This document shows, piece after piece, positions 17,862-26,184 of a DNA stretch of 64,000 nucleotides. The notes under the pieces are model-generated. The model was not told where the DNA came from, ran no database searches, and saw only the letters and a program-made list of their open reading frames with translations. The position numbers and the translations under genes are program-made. The first letter of the stretch is position 1. Each line of letters opens with the position of its first letter. The DNA lies in contig NZ_CP113116.1 of assembly GCF_026625985.1 (NCBI RefSeq), positions 5,580,001 to 5,644,000 on the forward strand. The letters run 5' to 3'. The stretch is from Mycobacterium sp. Aquia_213 (GTDB lineage: Bacteria; Actinomycetota; Actinomycetes; Mycobacteriales; Mycobacteriaceae).

Positions 17862-20088
17862 CCCCGGCCAACGCCTCGATGCGCGCCGGCACGTGCTTGT
17901 GCCATGGCGTTCCGGCGTAGGAGTCACGCCACCCGGTAGAGGTCAGCGTGTTCGGGGCGACGCCCGGGATGATGGTCTGCCCATCCTCCGCGACGTAGTC
18001 GAGCCCAAAACCGTTGGGCAGGGCCGCATGTCCGGGAAGCATCGTCTCGGTGATCTCGATGGTCGCCTCGGCGCTGCCGGCCGCGGTGGTGATGCGCGCC
18101 CGAGCGCCGTCGACGAGTCCGAGGTCCTGGGCATCCTCGACGCTGACGCGCAATGCTCCGTCGGCGTCGCGTTTACGCCAGGACGGGTCGCGGAAAATGT
18201 CGTTGGCGGTGTAAGCGCGCCGCTCGCCCACCGACAACACGATGGGCAGTTCCGCCGTGGTCAGTCGCGGCGGCGCGGCGGCCAACGCCCGCAAATCGTC
18301 GAGCATCTCCGGGATTTCGAGCGCGATCTTGTGATCGGAGTGGGTGATCAGCGCGAAGTCGTCCACATAGTCGTGCGCGGTGAATACCACCCCCGACGGG
18401 TTGTTCAGGATGGCGTCGAACAGCGCGTTGCCGTCGGCGTGGCCGGCCCGCCGCACGGCCTCGGGATAGGTCATCGCCGTCTTCTGCGCCAGCCCCCACA
18501 CCGCGGCGGCCCCGGCCATACCGTCGGGCAGCGTCGGCCCGAGCGTTTCGTAGAGCACATACGGAACCAGCCGCGCCATCGTCGGATTGCCCGCTACGGC
18601 GTTCAGGAATGCCTCGGCGTAAGCCTCGCGGCCCTGGTCGGCGGCCTCGCGCAGCGGCCGCAGGTCAGCGTCGTCGAGCACGCCGAGCGCGCGCACCAGC
18701 CGAGTCCAGATCTCCGGCTCGGGCAGCGTTCCCGGCCGCGGCTTGAGCAGCGGTCGGCGCAAGTGAAAGCCGTTGTGCGGGAACTCGAAATTGAAGAACG
18801 TGGCCTCAGTCTTCTCGTATTGAGATGCGGCGGGTAATACGTAGTGAGCCAGTCGCGCGGTCTCGGTCATCGCGACGTCGACGACCACCATCAGTTCCAG
18901 CGATTGAAAAGCCTCCCGGCACGCCGTCGAGTCGGCCAGCGAGTGCGCGGGATTGGCGCTTTCCACGATCATCGCCCGGAACCGATCCGGGTGGTCGGTG
19001 AGTATCTCTTCGGGAACGGCGTTGGAAGGGATCAGGCCCGCAATGATCGGCGCGCCGGTGACGGGGGTGCGGCCCGACACCGTGCTGAACAGCGGCGCCA
19101 GCGACGAATGTAGGTGCTGGCCACCCTTTTTCGCGAAGTTGCCGGTGAAGATCCAGAGCAGCTTGTTCAAGTAGGAACTCAGGGTGCTGTTGGGCGCCTG
19201 CTGAACACCGAGGTCTTCGAACACCGAGACGCTCTCCGCGGTGCCGATGCGCCGGGCCGCGGTCCGCAATAGCTCCTCGTCCACCCCGCAGCGCTGCGCG
19301 TAGTCGGCGACCGAGATGTCGCGCAGCGCGTCACGCACGGTATCGACGCCGTGCACGTGCTCGGCGAGAAATGCTTCGTTACAAAGGTTTTCCTGCACCA
19401 GTACCGCGGCCAGGGCGGCCAGGCACCAGGCGTCGGTACCCGGTCGCACCCGCAGGTGGAAGTCGGACATCTTGGCGGTGTCGGTGACGACGGGGTCGAT
19501 CACGATCATCGATCGCTTCGGGTCTTTGGCGATCTCGTTGAGCACCACCCGGGCCCGGGGAAAGCTTTGCGACATCCACGGATTCTTGCCGACGAACACC
19601 GCGACTTCGGCGTGCTCGAATTCGCCGCGGGTGTGCCCGCCGTACAGCTGCCCGTCGACCCAGGCTTCACCGGTCTTCTCTTGCGCCAGCGCGTTCGACC
19701 GGTACTTCGACCCCAGGGCCTTCAGGAAGGCGCCGCTGTATGCCCCGCCGAGATGGTTACCCTGCCCGCCGCCGCCGTAGTAGAAGATCTTGTCGCCGCC
19801 GTAGGCGTCACGGATGTGCTTGAATCCCTCGGCGATCTCGACAATCGCGGTTTCCCAATCGATTTCCTCGTAACTGCCATCGGCCCGGCGGCGCATCGGG
19901 GAGGTCAGTCGAGCGCGGTTGTTCTGGTAGTGGTCCAGCCGCAGCGCCTTATTGCAGGTGTAGCCCTGCGACGCCGGGTGGTCTTTGTCGCCGCGGATGC
20001 GCGACAGCGTGCGATCTTCGACTTGTACGACGATGCCGCAGTTGCATTCGCAGAGGATGCATGCGGTCGACTGCCACTCAGCGGCCAT
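17845..20088 (-). CDS. Molybdopterin oxidoreductase (Rv0197 type)
   Basis: 747-residue member of the DMSO reductase/formate dehydrogenase alpha-subunit family. An N-terminal [4Fe-4S] motif has Cys 10, 13, 17 and 45, then the molybdopterin core (FYYGGGGQGNHLGGAYSGAF, VFVGKNPWMSQSFPRAR) and a C-terminal MopB domain (RRAYTANDIFRDPSWRK, PNGFGLDY). No TAT signal is seen, so it is probably cytoplasmic. The physiological substrate is unknown. A good AAAGGAAG ribosome site precedes the ATG. It lies 19 bases downstream of the TetR gene on the same strand, so the two probably form an operon. Confidence 0.9.
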   Translation of the reverse strand: MAAEWQSTACILCECNCGIVVQVEDRTLSRIRGDKDHPASQGYTCNKALRLDHYQNNRARLTSPMRRRADGSYEEIDWETAIVEIAEGFKHIRDAYGGDKIFYYGGGGQGNHLGGAYSGAFLKALGSKYRSNALAQEKTGEAWVDGQLYGGHTRGEFEHAEVAVFVGKNPWMSQSFPRARVVLNEIAKDPKRSMIVIDPVVTDTAKMSDFHLRVRPGTDAWCLAALAAVLVQENLCNEAFLAEHVHGVDTVRDALRDISVADYAQRCGVDEELLRTAARRIGTAESVSVFEDLGVQQAPNSTLSSYLNKLLWIFTGNFAKKGGQHLHSSLAPLFSTVSGRTPVTGAPIIAGLIPSNAVPEEILTDHPDRFRAMIVESANPAHSLADSTACREAFQSLELMVVVDVAMTETARLAHYVLPAASQYEKTEATFFNFEFPHNGFHLRRPLLKPRPGTLPEPEIWTRLVRALGVLDDADLRPLREAADQGREAYAEAFLNAVAGNPTMARLVPYVLYETLGPTLPDGMAGAAAVWGLAQKTAMTYPEAVRRAGHADGNALFDAILNNPSGVVFTAHDYVDDFALITHSDHKIALEIPEMLDDLRALAAAPPRLTTAELPIVLSVGERRAYTANDIFRDPSWRKRDADGALRVSVEDAQDLGLVDGARARITTAAGSAEATIEITETMLPGHAALPNGFGLDYVAEDGQTIIPGVAPNTLTSTGWRDSYAGTPWHKHVPARIEALAGVSSRS

Positions 20089-20107
20089 CGCGGGACTTCC
20101 TTTCGGA

Positions 20108-20683
20108 CTACTTCTTCAAGGCGGTCAGCAGCGCGTTGCGCAGCTGACGGTGAGTGAGATCCAGCGGCGCCACATCGCGCCGCACCCGGGCCAACACGAT
20201 GGCACCCTCGAGCGCCGACGTGGTCAGCACCGATAGTTCGCTGGCCTGCGCGGGCGGTATGCCGTCGGCGATGAGGCGCTGTGCGACCTGGCCGTTCCAG
20301 CGATCGAACACCGCTGCGGCCCGCTCGACGACGGGGGCCATCCGCTCGCGGTCCTGCTCGTCCCCGGATTCGACGGAAACCGCCACGACGGGACAGCCGG
20401 CGCGAAAATCGCTGTCCAGCAACTGGCGCCGGTACTTATCGAACAGGGTGTCCAGCAGGTCGAGGCCGCTATAGGCCTCGTCGATGACCGCGCCGACGTG
20501 CTCGCCGGCGTAATCGACCGCCTCGCAAAGCAGTTGGGTCCGACCGCCGGGGAAGTAGTGATAGGCCGACCCGCGCGGCGCGCCGCTGTGCTCCAGCACG
20601 TCCGAAATCGCGGTGGCGCGGGCGCCCCGTTCCCGGATCAACAGCGCAGCAGAGATCACCATCCGCTCGCGTGGACTTCGCAT
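20108..20683 (-). CDS. TetR-family regulator (Rv0196 type)
   Basis: 191 residues. The N-terminal HTH (ATAISDVLEHSGAPRGSAYHYFPGGRTQL, about 22-50) is a textbook TetR recognition region; the rest is the helical ligand-binding domain (LmrA/YxaF-like C-terminus, with FRAGCPVVAVSVES). It probably controls itself and the downstream oxidoreductase. ATG 20683 has GAGGGG just upstream, and a near-perfect palindrome follows immediately (20699-20718). Confidence 0.92.
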   Translation of the reverse strand: MRSPRERMVISAALLIRERGARATAISDVLEHSGAPRGSAYHYFPGGRTQLLCEAVDYAGEHVGAVIDEAYSGLDLLDTLFDKYRRQLLDSDFRAGCPVVAVSVESGDEQDRERMAPVVERAAAVFDRWNGQVAQRLIADGIPPAQASELSVLTTSALEGAIVLARVRRDVAPLDLTHRQLRNALLTALKK

Positions 20684-20698
20684 CGCACCCCTCTCGGC

Positions 20699-20718
20699 TA
20701 TGTATGATGCTATACATA
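20699..20718. promoter_or_regulatory. Candidate TetR operator palindrome
   Basis: Inverted repeat with perfect seven-base arms TATGTAT (20699-20705) and ATACATA (20712-20718) around a six-base centre, 15 bases upstream of the TetR start codon and overlapping -10-like sequence. Size and place fit TetR autorepression. Assignment is inferred. Confidence 0.6.
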
Positions 20719-20776
20719 ATCGTCGGCAGGCGGAAGTTCTCGGCGCGACATCGGCGGATGTCAGCTATTTCCGCAG

Positions 20777-21559
20777 TTACAAGGCGGCGCGCGCGGGCGA
20801 ATCTTCAGCGGCGACGGCCCACAGCACCTCGAACAAGTTGCGGTGCATCTCGGCGTACTCGAGGCTCTCGACCACCAGCGCAAAGTTCTCGCGCTGGGAC
20901 GAAATCATCGCCGCCGACATGTCGCCGATGATCATCGACATCGTGAAGAGGTATTCCGCGGGCACATAACGGGTGCGGCGATAGTCGTCTTGGCTGGTGG
21001 GCCAGCCGCCGGGCAGATCCTTCTCGGGCGACCTCAACACATGCAGCCACAGCTGACGCGCACGGCGCCCGGCGATGTACTCCTGCATCGCCTCGACTCC
21101 CGGCACGCTCAACAAGTCGCGCATCGACAAAACGCCGCGCAGCGGCGAAGGCCAGTCCAAGGTCTCGAACAACGCTGTCCTGATACCGGTCGCGCCCTCC
21201 AGATACCGCACCCGCGGAGCCGTGCCGGCCTTGGCATGAAAGGCACGTAGTTGTGGCACTACCGAATCCAGCACCCGGCGCCGCTGACTCCATTCGTCCA
21301 GCAGGCGTTGCGGATCTGCGGCTCGCACAACAGTTCTGGGGCGTCCGCCGGCTTTCGGGTCGTCGCGATGGCTGCCACCTTCGATCAGTGAAACCAGCCC
21401 ACGCTGGGCGAGGCGTTTGGCGATGTCGTATGCGTTGGTGCGGCTGATCCGGGACGCCTGGGCGAGCTGGGCAATGGTTGCCGAGTCCGTGTTGAGCGCC
21501 GCCAGATAGAACCGAGCCTCCTTCGGTTCAAGCCCGGCTTCGACGAGCTCTGCCCACAT
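20777..21559 (-). CDS. TrmB-type transcriptional regulator
   Basis: 260 residues. The N-terminal winged HTH (about 1-60) shows GLEPKEARFYLAALNTD and IAQLAQASRISRTNAYDIAKRLAQRGLVS, typical of the TrmB (sugar-sensor) family; the rest is an effector domain with RVRYLEGATGIRTALFETL near 117-135, like the phospholipase-D-like part of bacterial TrmB regulators. Third gene of the DUF485-symporter-TrmB operon (32 bases after the symporter). It has no counterpart at this place in M. tuberculosis. Likely controls the symporter operon and nitrilase through the boxes at 23823-23880; inference. Confidence 0.82.
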   Translation of the reverse strand: MWAELVEAGLEPKEARFYLAALNTDSATIAQLAQASRISRTNAYDIAKRLAQRGLVSLIEGGSHRDDPKAGGRPRTVVRAADPQRLLDEWSQRRRVLDSVVPQLRAFHAKAGTAPRVRYLEGATGIRTALFETLDWPSPLRGVLSMRDLLSVPGVEAMQEYIAGRRARQLWLHVLRSPEKDLPGGWPTSQDDYRRTRYVPAEYLFTMSMIIGDMSAAMISSQRENFALVVESLEYAEMHRNLFEVLWAVAAEDSPARAAL

Positions 21560-21591
21560 TGCGTGTCTCTCCCGTCAAGCTCTGGGAAGCG

Positions 21592-23223
21592 TCAATGGGC
21601 GAGGGCCTTCTCCACGCCGACGCCGGTCAACGATCGAACCTCCATCTCCGCTTGCTTGGCCGGGTCCTCGGGCCGGCGCCGCCCGACGTAGGTTCCGATG
21701 ACGCCGAGCGCGAACGCCAGCGGAATGCTGACGATGCCCGGGTTCGACAGCGGGAACCACGCGAAGTCGGCGTGCGGGAACATTGCCGAGCGATTTCCGG
21801 AAACCGCGGGCGAGAAGACGATGAGGACCAGACAACTGATCAGCCCGCCGTAGATGCTGAACAGGGCGCCGGCGGTGTTGAAGTTCTTCCAGAACAACGA
21901 ATACAGCAGGGTCGGCAGGTTCGCGGAGGCGGCGACGGCAAATGCCAGAGCCACCAGGAACGCCACATTCTGGCCCATCGCAAGGATTCCGAGAACGATG
22001 GCCAGGATGCCGATCACCACGACCATGATCCGCGACACCCGAACTTGTTGTTCCTCGGAGGCCGCACCCCGTTTGATCACACCGGCGTAGATATCGTGGG
22101 CGAACGACGTGGCCGCCGTGATCGCTAGTCCGGCCACCACCGCCAGGATCGTCGCGAACGCGACGGCGGCGATCACGCCGAGGAAGATCGTTCCGCCCAA
22201 CTTGAATGCGAGTAACGGCGCCGCGGAGTTCTCTTTCCCGGCGGTCGCCAGTATCACGTCGGGGCCGACCAACCACGCCGCGCCGTAGCCGATGGCCAAC
22301 GAGAACAGGTAGAAAGTTCCGATCGCGCCGATCGCCCAGGTGACCGAGCGACGTGCCTGGATGGCGGTGGGGACCGTGTAGAAGCGCATCAGCGCGTGCG
22401 GCAGTCCGGCGGTGCCCAACACCAGGGCGATACCCAACGACAGGAAGTCCAGCTTGGTGATGTGGTTCGAGCCGTACTTCGCACCCGGTTCCAGGATGTT
22501 GTGACCGGCCACGGCATGGTTCTTCGAATGATCCACCACGCCTTGGGCATTGGCGAGCAGTTGGGAGAAGTTGCCCCGCACCGCGATCACGACCAGCAGG
22601 AAGATGATCGCCGCGCCCGTCACCAGCAGAACGGCCTTCACCATCTGCACGTACGTGGTGCCCTTCATCCCGCCGATGAGCACGTAGGCGATCATCAGGG
22701 CGCCGACGATCGCAACCACAGTCGACTGGCCCACTTCACTTTTGACGTCGAGCAACAAGGCGACCAGTCCGCCCGCGCCCGCCATCTGTGCGAGGAGATA
22801 GAACAGCGAGACCGTGAGGGTCGACACCGCGGCGGCCATCCGGACGGGGCGTTCCCGCAGCCGGAAGCTCAACACGTCGGCCATCGTGAAGCGGCCGGTA
22901 TTGCGCAGCATCTCGGCAACCAGCAGCAGTGCTACCAGCCACGCCACCAAGAAGCCGATCGAGTAGAGGAACCCGTCGTAGCCGTAGACCGCGATGGCGC
23001 CGGACACGCCGAGGAACGACGCGGCCGAAAGGTAGTCGCCGGCGATCGCGAATCCGTTTTGCGCCCCCGTGAATTCGCCGCCGCCGGTGTAGAAATCGCT
23101 GGGCTTCTTGGTACTACGGCCGGCCCAGATCACCAACGCCATGGTGCCGATCACGAACACCGCGAAGACGGAGATGTTGATCACCGGATTCCCGACGTTG
23201 GCTGCCGCGAGGGTGGCGGTCAC
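21592..23223 (-). CDS. Sodium:solute symporter, ActP/MctC-like monocarboxylate carrier
   Basis: 543-residue SSS-family transporter with about 13 hydrophobic segments. The N-terminal pattern STKKPSDFYTGGGEFTGAQNG followed by AIAGDYLSAASFLG, and later VPTAIQARRSVTWAIGAI, are typical of acetate/pyruvate permeases (ActP, MctC). It imports a small carboxylate with a cation; the exact substrate cannot be read. The GTG start overlaps the DUF485 stop as GTGA, matching the usual yjcH-actP pairing. The cytosolic tail contains VGRRRPEDPAKQAEMEVRSL. Confidence 0.88.
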   Translation of the reverse strand: MTATLAAANVGNPVINISVFAVFVIGTMALVIWAGRSTKKPSDFYTGGGEFTGAQNGFAIAGDYLSAASFLGVSGAIAVYGYDGFLYSIGFLVAWLVALLLVAEMLRNTGRFTMADVLSFRLRERPVRMAAAVSTLTVSLFYLLAQMAGAGGLVALLLDVKSEVGQSTVVAIVGALMIAYVLIGGMKGTTYVQMVKAVLLVTGAAIIFLLVVIAVRGNFSQLLANAQGVVDHSKNHAVAGHNILEPGAKYGSNHITKLDFLSLGIALVLGTAGLPHALMRFYTVPTAIQARRSVTWAIGAIGTFYLFSLAIGYGAAWLVGPDVILATAGKENSAAPLLAFKLGGTIFLGVIAAVAFATILAVVAGLAITAATSFAHDIYAGVIKRGAASEEQQVRVSRIMVVVIGILAIVLGILAMGQNVAFLVALAFAVAASANLPTLLYSLFWKNFNTAGALFSIYGGLISCLVLIVFSPAVSGNRSAMFPHADFAWFPLSNPGIVSIPLAFALGVIGTYVGRRRPEDPAKQAEMEVRSLTGVGVEKALAH

Positions 23224-23678
23224 GCGCCCGCTCCTTCGAAGTCAGCACGGATCTTCGCGGCCCGCGGATCCAGCGTTCGGGCGGCGAACCTCACGTAGAG
23301 CGCGGTGATCCCGAAGGTCGTGACGAATTGGCCAAAGCCAAGCACCACACCAAGATTGATGTGGCCCAACACCTTTGTGGCCATCAAGGCGTGCGCGTAC
23401 GTGGCGAGCAGCATGTAGGCCAGGTACCAGATCAGGAAGAATGCCGTCATCGGAAAGACGAACCGGCGCAACCGGTGGCGCAGGTCCTGAAACTCCGGGG
23501 TGGCTTGCATTCGCACGAAGTCGTCAAGATTCGGCGCGTGGCGTTCCTCACCCGGGCCGGCATCGAGGCCTGCTGGAGTCGAATTGCTTGCTGAATGGCC
23601 ATTACTGGACGCCTGCAGCGGGGCGATGGGCGGGGTCGGACCGCGTTGCTGTTGGCTACCCGTTGTTGGCTGTGACAC
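23220..23678 (-). CDS. DUF485 membrane protein, symporter partner
   Basis: 152 residues: a disordered N-terminus rich in Pro, Ser and Gln (about 1-50), then a DUF485 (YjcH-like) domain with two TM segments (FPMTAFFLIWYLAYMLLATYA and VVLGFGQFVTTFGITALYV) ending AARTLDPRAAKIRADFE. DUF485 proteins accompany SSS monocarboxylate carriers. The GTG at 23678 is chosen over the ATG at 23699 because a perfect GGAGG (23684-23688) sits five bases upstream. The N-terminal extension is longer than the roughly 100-residue family norm. Confidence 0.85.
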   Translation of the reverse strand: MSQPTTGSQQQRGPTPPIAPLQASSNGHSASNSTPAGLDAGPGEERHAPNLDDFVRMQATPEFQDLRHRLRRFVFPMTAFFLIWYLAYMLLATYAHALMATKVLGHINLGVVLGFGQFVTTFGITALYVRFAARTLDPRAAKIRADFEGAGA

Positions 23679-24010
23679 GTGAACCTCCGAAATCAGCAAA
23701 AAGTGGCGCGTCGGAAAGGCGCCGACTTTCTCACTGCGCGGCGCATCGAAAAGTGTTGTGCATCACTATAAGCGGCGCTACACCATCGGCAACCTAACGC
23801 TGAAAGTCTTTACCTACTACGGTGTCGACTGATTTCGACAACCTCTTACCGGCCCGCATCGTTGTCGAGAATTGTCGACAGTCGAGCCGGAATCCGGGAC
23901 AGCACAATCCGATTGACAGTCGATCGGCGGTGAATAGAGTGGGATCCGCGGATCGACCGGAACCCGAACCATTGTCGATGGATCAGAACAATCTCGAGAA
24001 GGGCAACGAC
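23679..24010. promoter_or_regulatory. Divergent regulatory region between symporter operon and nitrilase
   Basis: A 332-base gap holding two divergent promoters. Minus strand: TTGCCG (23787-23792), 16 bases, TATAGT (23765-23770). Plus strand: TTGACA (23913-23918), 16 bases, TAGAGT (23935-23940). Between them lie TTGTCGA-type boxes: an inverted pair TGTCGA/TCGACAA (23823-23828, 23835-23841) and a direct pair TTGTCGA (23862-23868, 23872-23878). One more TTGTCGA (23972-23978) is in the nitrilase leader. No small gene is evident. Confidence 0.6.
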
Positions 24011-25069
24011 ATGTCATCGCTCGACCTCCCGAAAGTGGCTGTTGCCGCCGTGAATGCGGCGCCCGTCTTTCTCGACCTACCGGCCAGCCTCGACAAGATG
24101 GAGGACCTGATCGCAACCGCTGCTCGAGACGGCGCGCAGTTGGTCGTTTTCGGTGAGGCGTTTCTTCCCGGATTCCCGGTCTGGAACGCTGTTCTGCCCC
24201 CGATCGATCAGCATGAATGGCACGAGCGCCTCGTTGCCGAGTCGATCGTCGTGCCCAGTCCGGCGACGGAGCGGCTCGGCCGCATTGCCCGCGCGCACGG
24301 GGTGACATTGTCCGTTGGGGTAAACGAACGCAACCCCGACAGCCTGGGCCAACTCTGGAACTCGAACCTGGTGTTCGACCCGAGCGGCCGGCTGGTGAAT
24401 CACCGTCGCAAGCTCGTGGCCACCTGGTACGAACGCCTCACCTGGTCACACGGAGACGCGCACGACCTGCGGCCGGTCGAACTCGGCGGGTGGCGCCTCG
24501 GCGCGCTCATCTGCGGCGAAAACACAAACACGCTAGCGAGATTCACCCTGCTCGCCCAGGGCGAACGGCTGCATATCGCGACCTACCCACCGGCGTGGCC
24601 GTTCGACGGCCGGTCCGACGAGTTCGGCTACGACCTCGCCGAGTTCATCCGGCTGCGCAGCGCCGCCCACGCGTTTGAGGGCAAGGTGTTCGTCGTCGTC
24701 GCGGCGACGACCCTGGACGAGACGGCCATCCGCGAGGTCGCCCGCGGCGACTCCCGCGTCGAAAAGGCGTTGACGGCAACTCCTCCCGCCGCGATGGTGA
24801 TCGGCCCCGACGGTCAGGTCGTCGCCGGACCGATGACTCAGCCGGAAGGAGTCCTGCACGCCGAGGTCGACTTGCAGCGGGAGGTCATCGCCAAGCAGGC
24901 CCACGACATCGTCGGCACCTACAACCGGGCGGACATCTTCAGCCTGTCAGTCGACATGAGCCGGCCGGTGATTCTGCGCGCGAATCAGCATGGGAGCGAA
25001 CCGAATCGGGCCGACTCATCCGCATCGACGACCGACGACCACGTCGTCGTCACGAACAATCTCGGTTAG
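24011..25069 (+). CDS. Nitrilase (carbon-nitrogen hydrolase superfamily)
   Basis: 352-residue cytosolic enzyme of the nitrilase branch, which hydrolyses R-CN to a carboxylate and ammonia. The catalytic residues are E49 (FGEAFLPGFPVW), K134 (HRRKLVATWYERLTW) and C168 (ALICGENTN), with the second Glu at 141. The CGENTN cysteine context, instead of CWEH, marks a subgroup of aliphatic/cyanide-type nitrilases. Substrate specificity cannot be assigned. ATG 24011 follows GAGAAGGG at good spacing; longer in-frame readings (GTG 23822, ATG 23978) would include the promoter or lack a ribosome site. The stop overlaps the convergent Ldt gene by four bases. Absent from the M. tuberculosis locus. Confidence 0.88.
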   Translation: MSSLDLPKVAVAAVNAAPVFLDLPASLDKMEDLIATAARDGAQLVVFGEAFLPGFPVWNAVLPPIDQHEWHERLVAESIVVPSPATERLGRIARAHGVTLSVGVNERNPDSLGQLWNSNLVFDPSGRLVNHRRKLVATWYERLTWSHGDAHDLRPVELGGWRLGALICGENTNTLARFTLLAQGERLHIATYPPAWPFDGRSDEFGYDLAEFIRLRSAAHAFEGKVFVVVAATTLDETAIREVARGDSRVEKALTATPPAAMVIGPDGQVVAGPMTQPEGVLHAEVDLQREVIAKQAHDIVGTYNRADIFSLSVDMSRPVILRANQHGSEPNRADSSASTTDDHVVVTNNLG

Positions 25070-26067
25070 TTGGTGATCCAGTCGCTGGAGCCGTCGTTCT
25101 TCTTGTACGAGCCACCGCTGGAGTTCTTCACGATGATCGGGTCGCCCGCACCGAAGTTGTCGAAGAACCACTTGGCGTTGCTGGGGCTGATGTTGATGCA
25201 GCCGTGGCTGACGTCGCGTTTACCCTGGTCGTCCACCGACCACGGGGCGCTGTGCACGAAGTCGCCGACGTTGTCGAACCGCACGGCCAGCTCGACGGTC
25301 ACCTTGTAGCCGTAGGTCGAGTTGACCGGCACCCCGTAGGTCGACGAATCCATCACCACCGAGGGCATCTTCTCCTGTACGTAGTACGTGCCGTTCGGGG
25401 TCTGGTGGTTGCCCGACGTCATGCCCATCGACATCGGGATGGTCTTCTCCACAGTGCCATTGCGCGTGACGGTGAGCTGATGCGTGGCGTCGTCGGCCGT
25501 GGCGATCAGCTGGTCTCCGGTCCGGAAGCTCGACCTGGTGCCACCCGCGTCGATATTCACCGCGGTGTTGGCGGGCCAGAAGTTGATCGGGCGCCAACGC
25601 AGCTGCGTCGGAGTCATCCAGTAGAACTTCCCGGGGACCGGCGGAATGGACGACACGTGCACGGCGGCCTGAGCGGCGCCGGCGTCATCGACATGTCCGG
25701 GGAAGTTGATGATGATCGGCTGCGCGACACCGACCATCGCGCCGGTCTTCGGGACGAACGAGGGCGTCCCGAACGGCGCGGTGCCGGTGAACGGGGTCGG
25801 GTCCTGCCCGTCGGCGGCCGCCACTGCCACCGGCGGCGCCCACGGAGGCGGCGGCGGAGCGTCACCCGGGGGCGGCGGCGGCAATCCCGGCAACGGCGGC
25901 AGCTCGAATGGCGGTGGAGGCGGAGCGGGGGGTGCGGCAACCACGTTCGGATCGGCGGGAACCGGGTCCGGATCCGCCAGTGCCGGGGCGCTGCCCAGCA
26001 CGAACACAGCGGCGATACCGGCTGCGTTCAGAGCCGCGAAGAGGCTTGCCCTCGTCCAGCCCGACAT
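25066..26067 (-). CDS. L,D-transpeptidase (Rv0192 type)
   Basis: 333-residue exported enzyme forming 3-3 peptidoglycan cross-links. Signal peptide cleaved after SAPALA (residue 31), then a strongly Pro-rich linker (about 35-80), an Ig-like bacterial domain (about 95-170) and the YkuD catalytic domain with HSAPWSVDDQGKRDVSHGCIN, catalytic C290 and H288. The domain order matches the M. tuberculosis Rv0192 enzyme (LdtMt4). ATG 26067 has GGAGG (26075-26079) seven bases upstream; an ATG two codons earlier is too close to it. A six-base inverted repeat overlaps the ribosome site. Confidence 0.93.
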   Translation of the reverse strand: MSGWTRASLFAALNAAGIAAVFVLGSAPALADPDPVPADPNVVAAPPAPPPPPFELPPLPGLPPPPPGDAPPPPPWAPPVAVAAADGQDPTPFTGTAPFGTPSFVPKTGAMVGVAQPIIINFPGHVDDAGAAQAAVHVSSIPPVPGKFYWMTPTQLRWRPINFWPANTAVNIDAGGTRSSFRTGDQLIATADDATHQLTVTRNGTVEKTIPMSMGMTSGNHQTPNGTYYVQEKMPSVVMDSSTYGVPVNSTYGYKVTVELAVRFDNVGDFVHSAPWSVDDQGKRDVSHGCINISPSNAKWFFDNFGAGDPIIVKNSSGGSYKKNDGSSDWITN

Positions 26068-26076
26068 ATGCATCCC

Positions 26077-26093
26077 TCCAGTCAGTTACTGGA
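26077..26093. promoter_or_regulatory. Inverted repeat overlapping the Ldt ribosome site
   Basis: Six-base arms TCCAGT (26077-26082) and ACTGGA (26088-26093) with a five-base loop. On the minus-strand mRNA the 3' arm contains the first bases of the GGAGG sequence, so the hairpin could limit ribosome access. The stem is short, so this is tentative. Confidence 0.35.
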
Positions 26094-26184
26094 CCCAGTG
26101 TGGCATAGCGGCGCCCCCAGCTACCTAATCCGCACCCGGCGCAACACTCGTCAGGCCCGCAATTGTGTGCTGTGAGCTGCCGGG

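Noticed and set aside
23822..24010. Nitrilase start at GTG 23822 or ATG 23978
   Set aside because: The first would place the promoter and operator boxes inside the gene; neither has a ribosome site, whereas ATG 24011 does and matches family length.
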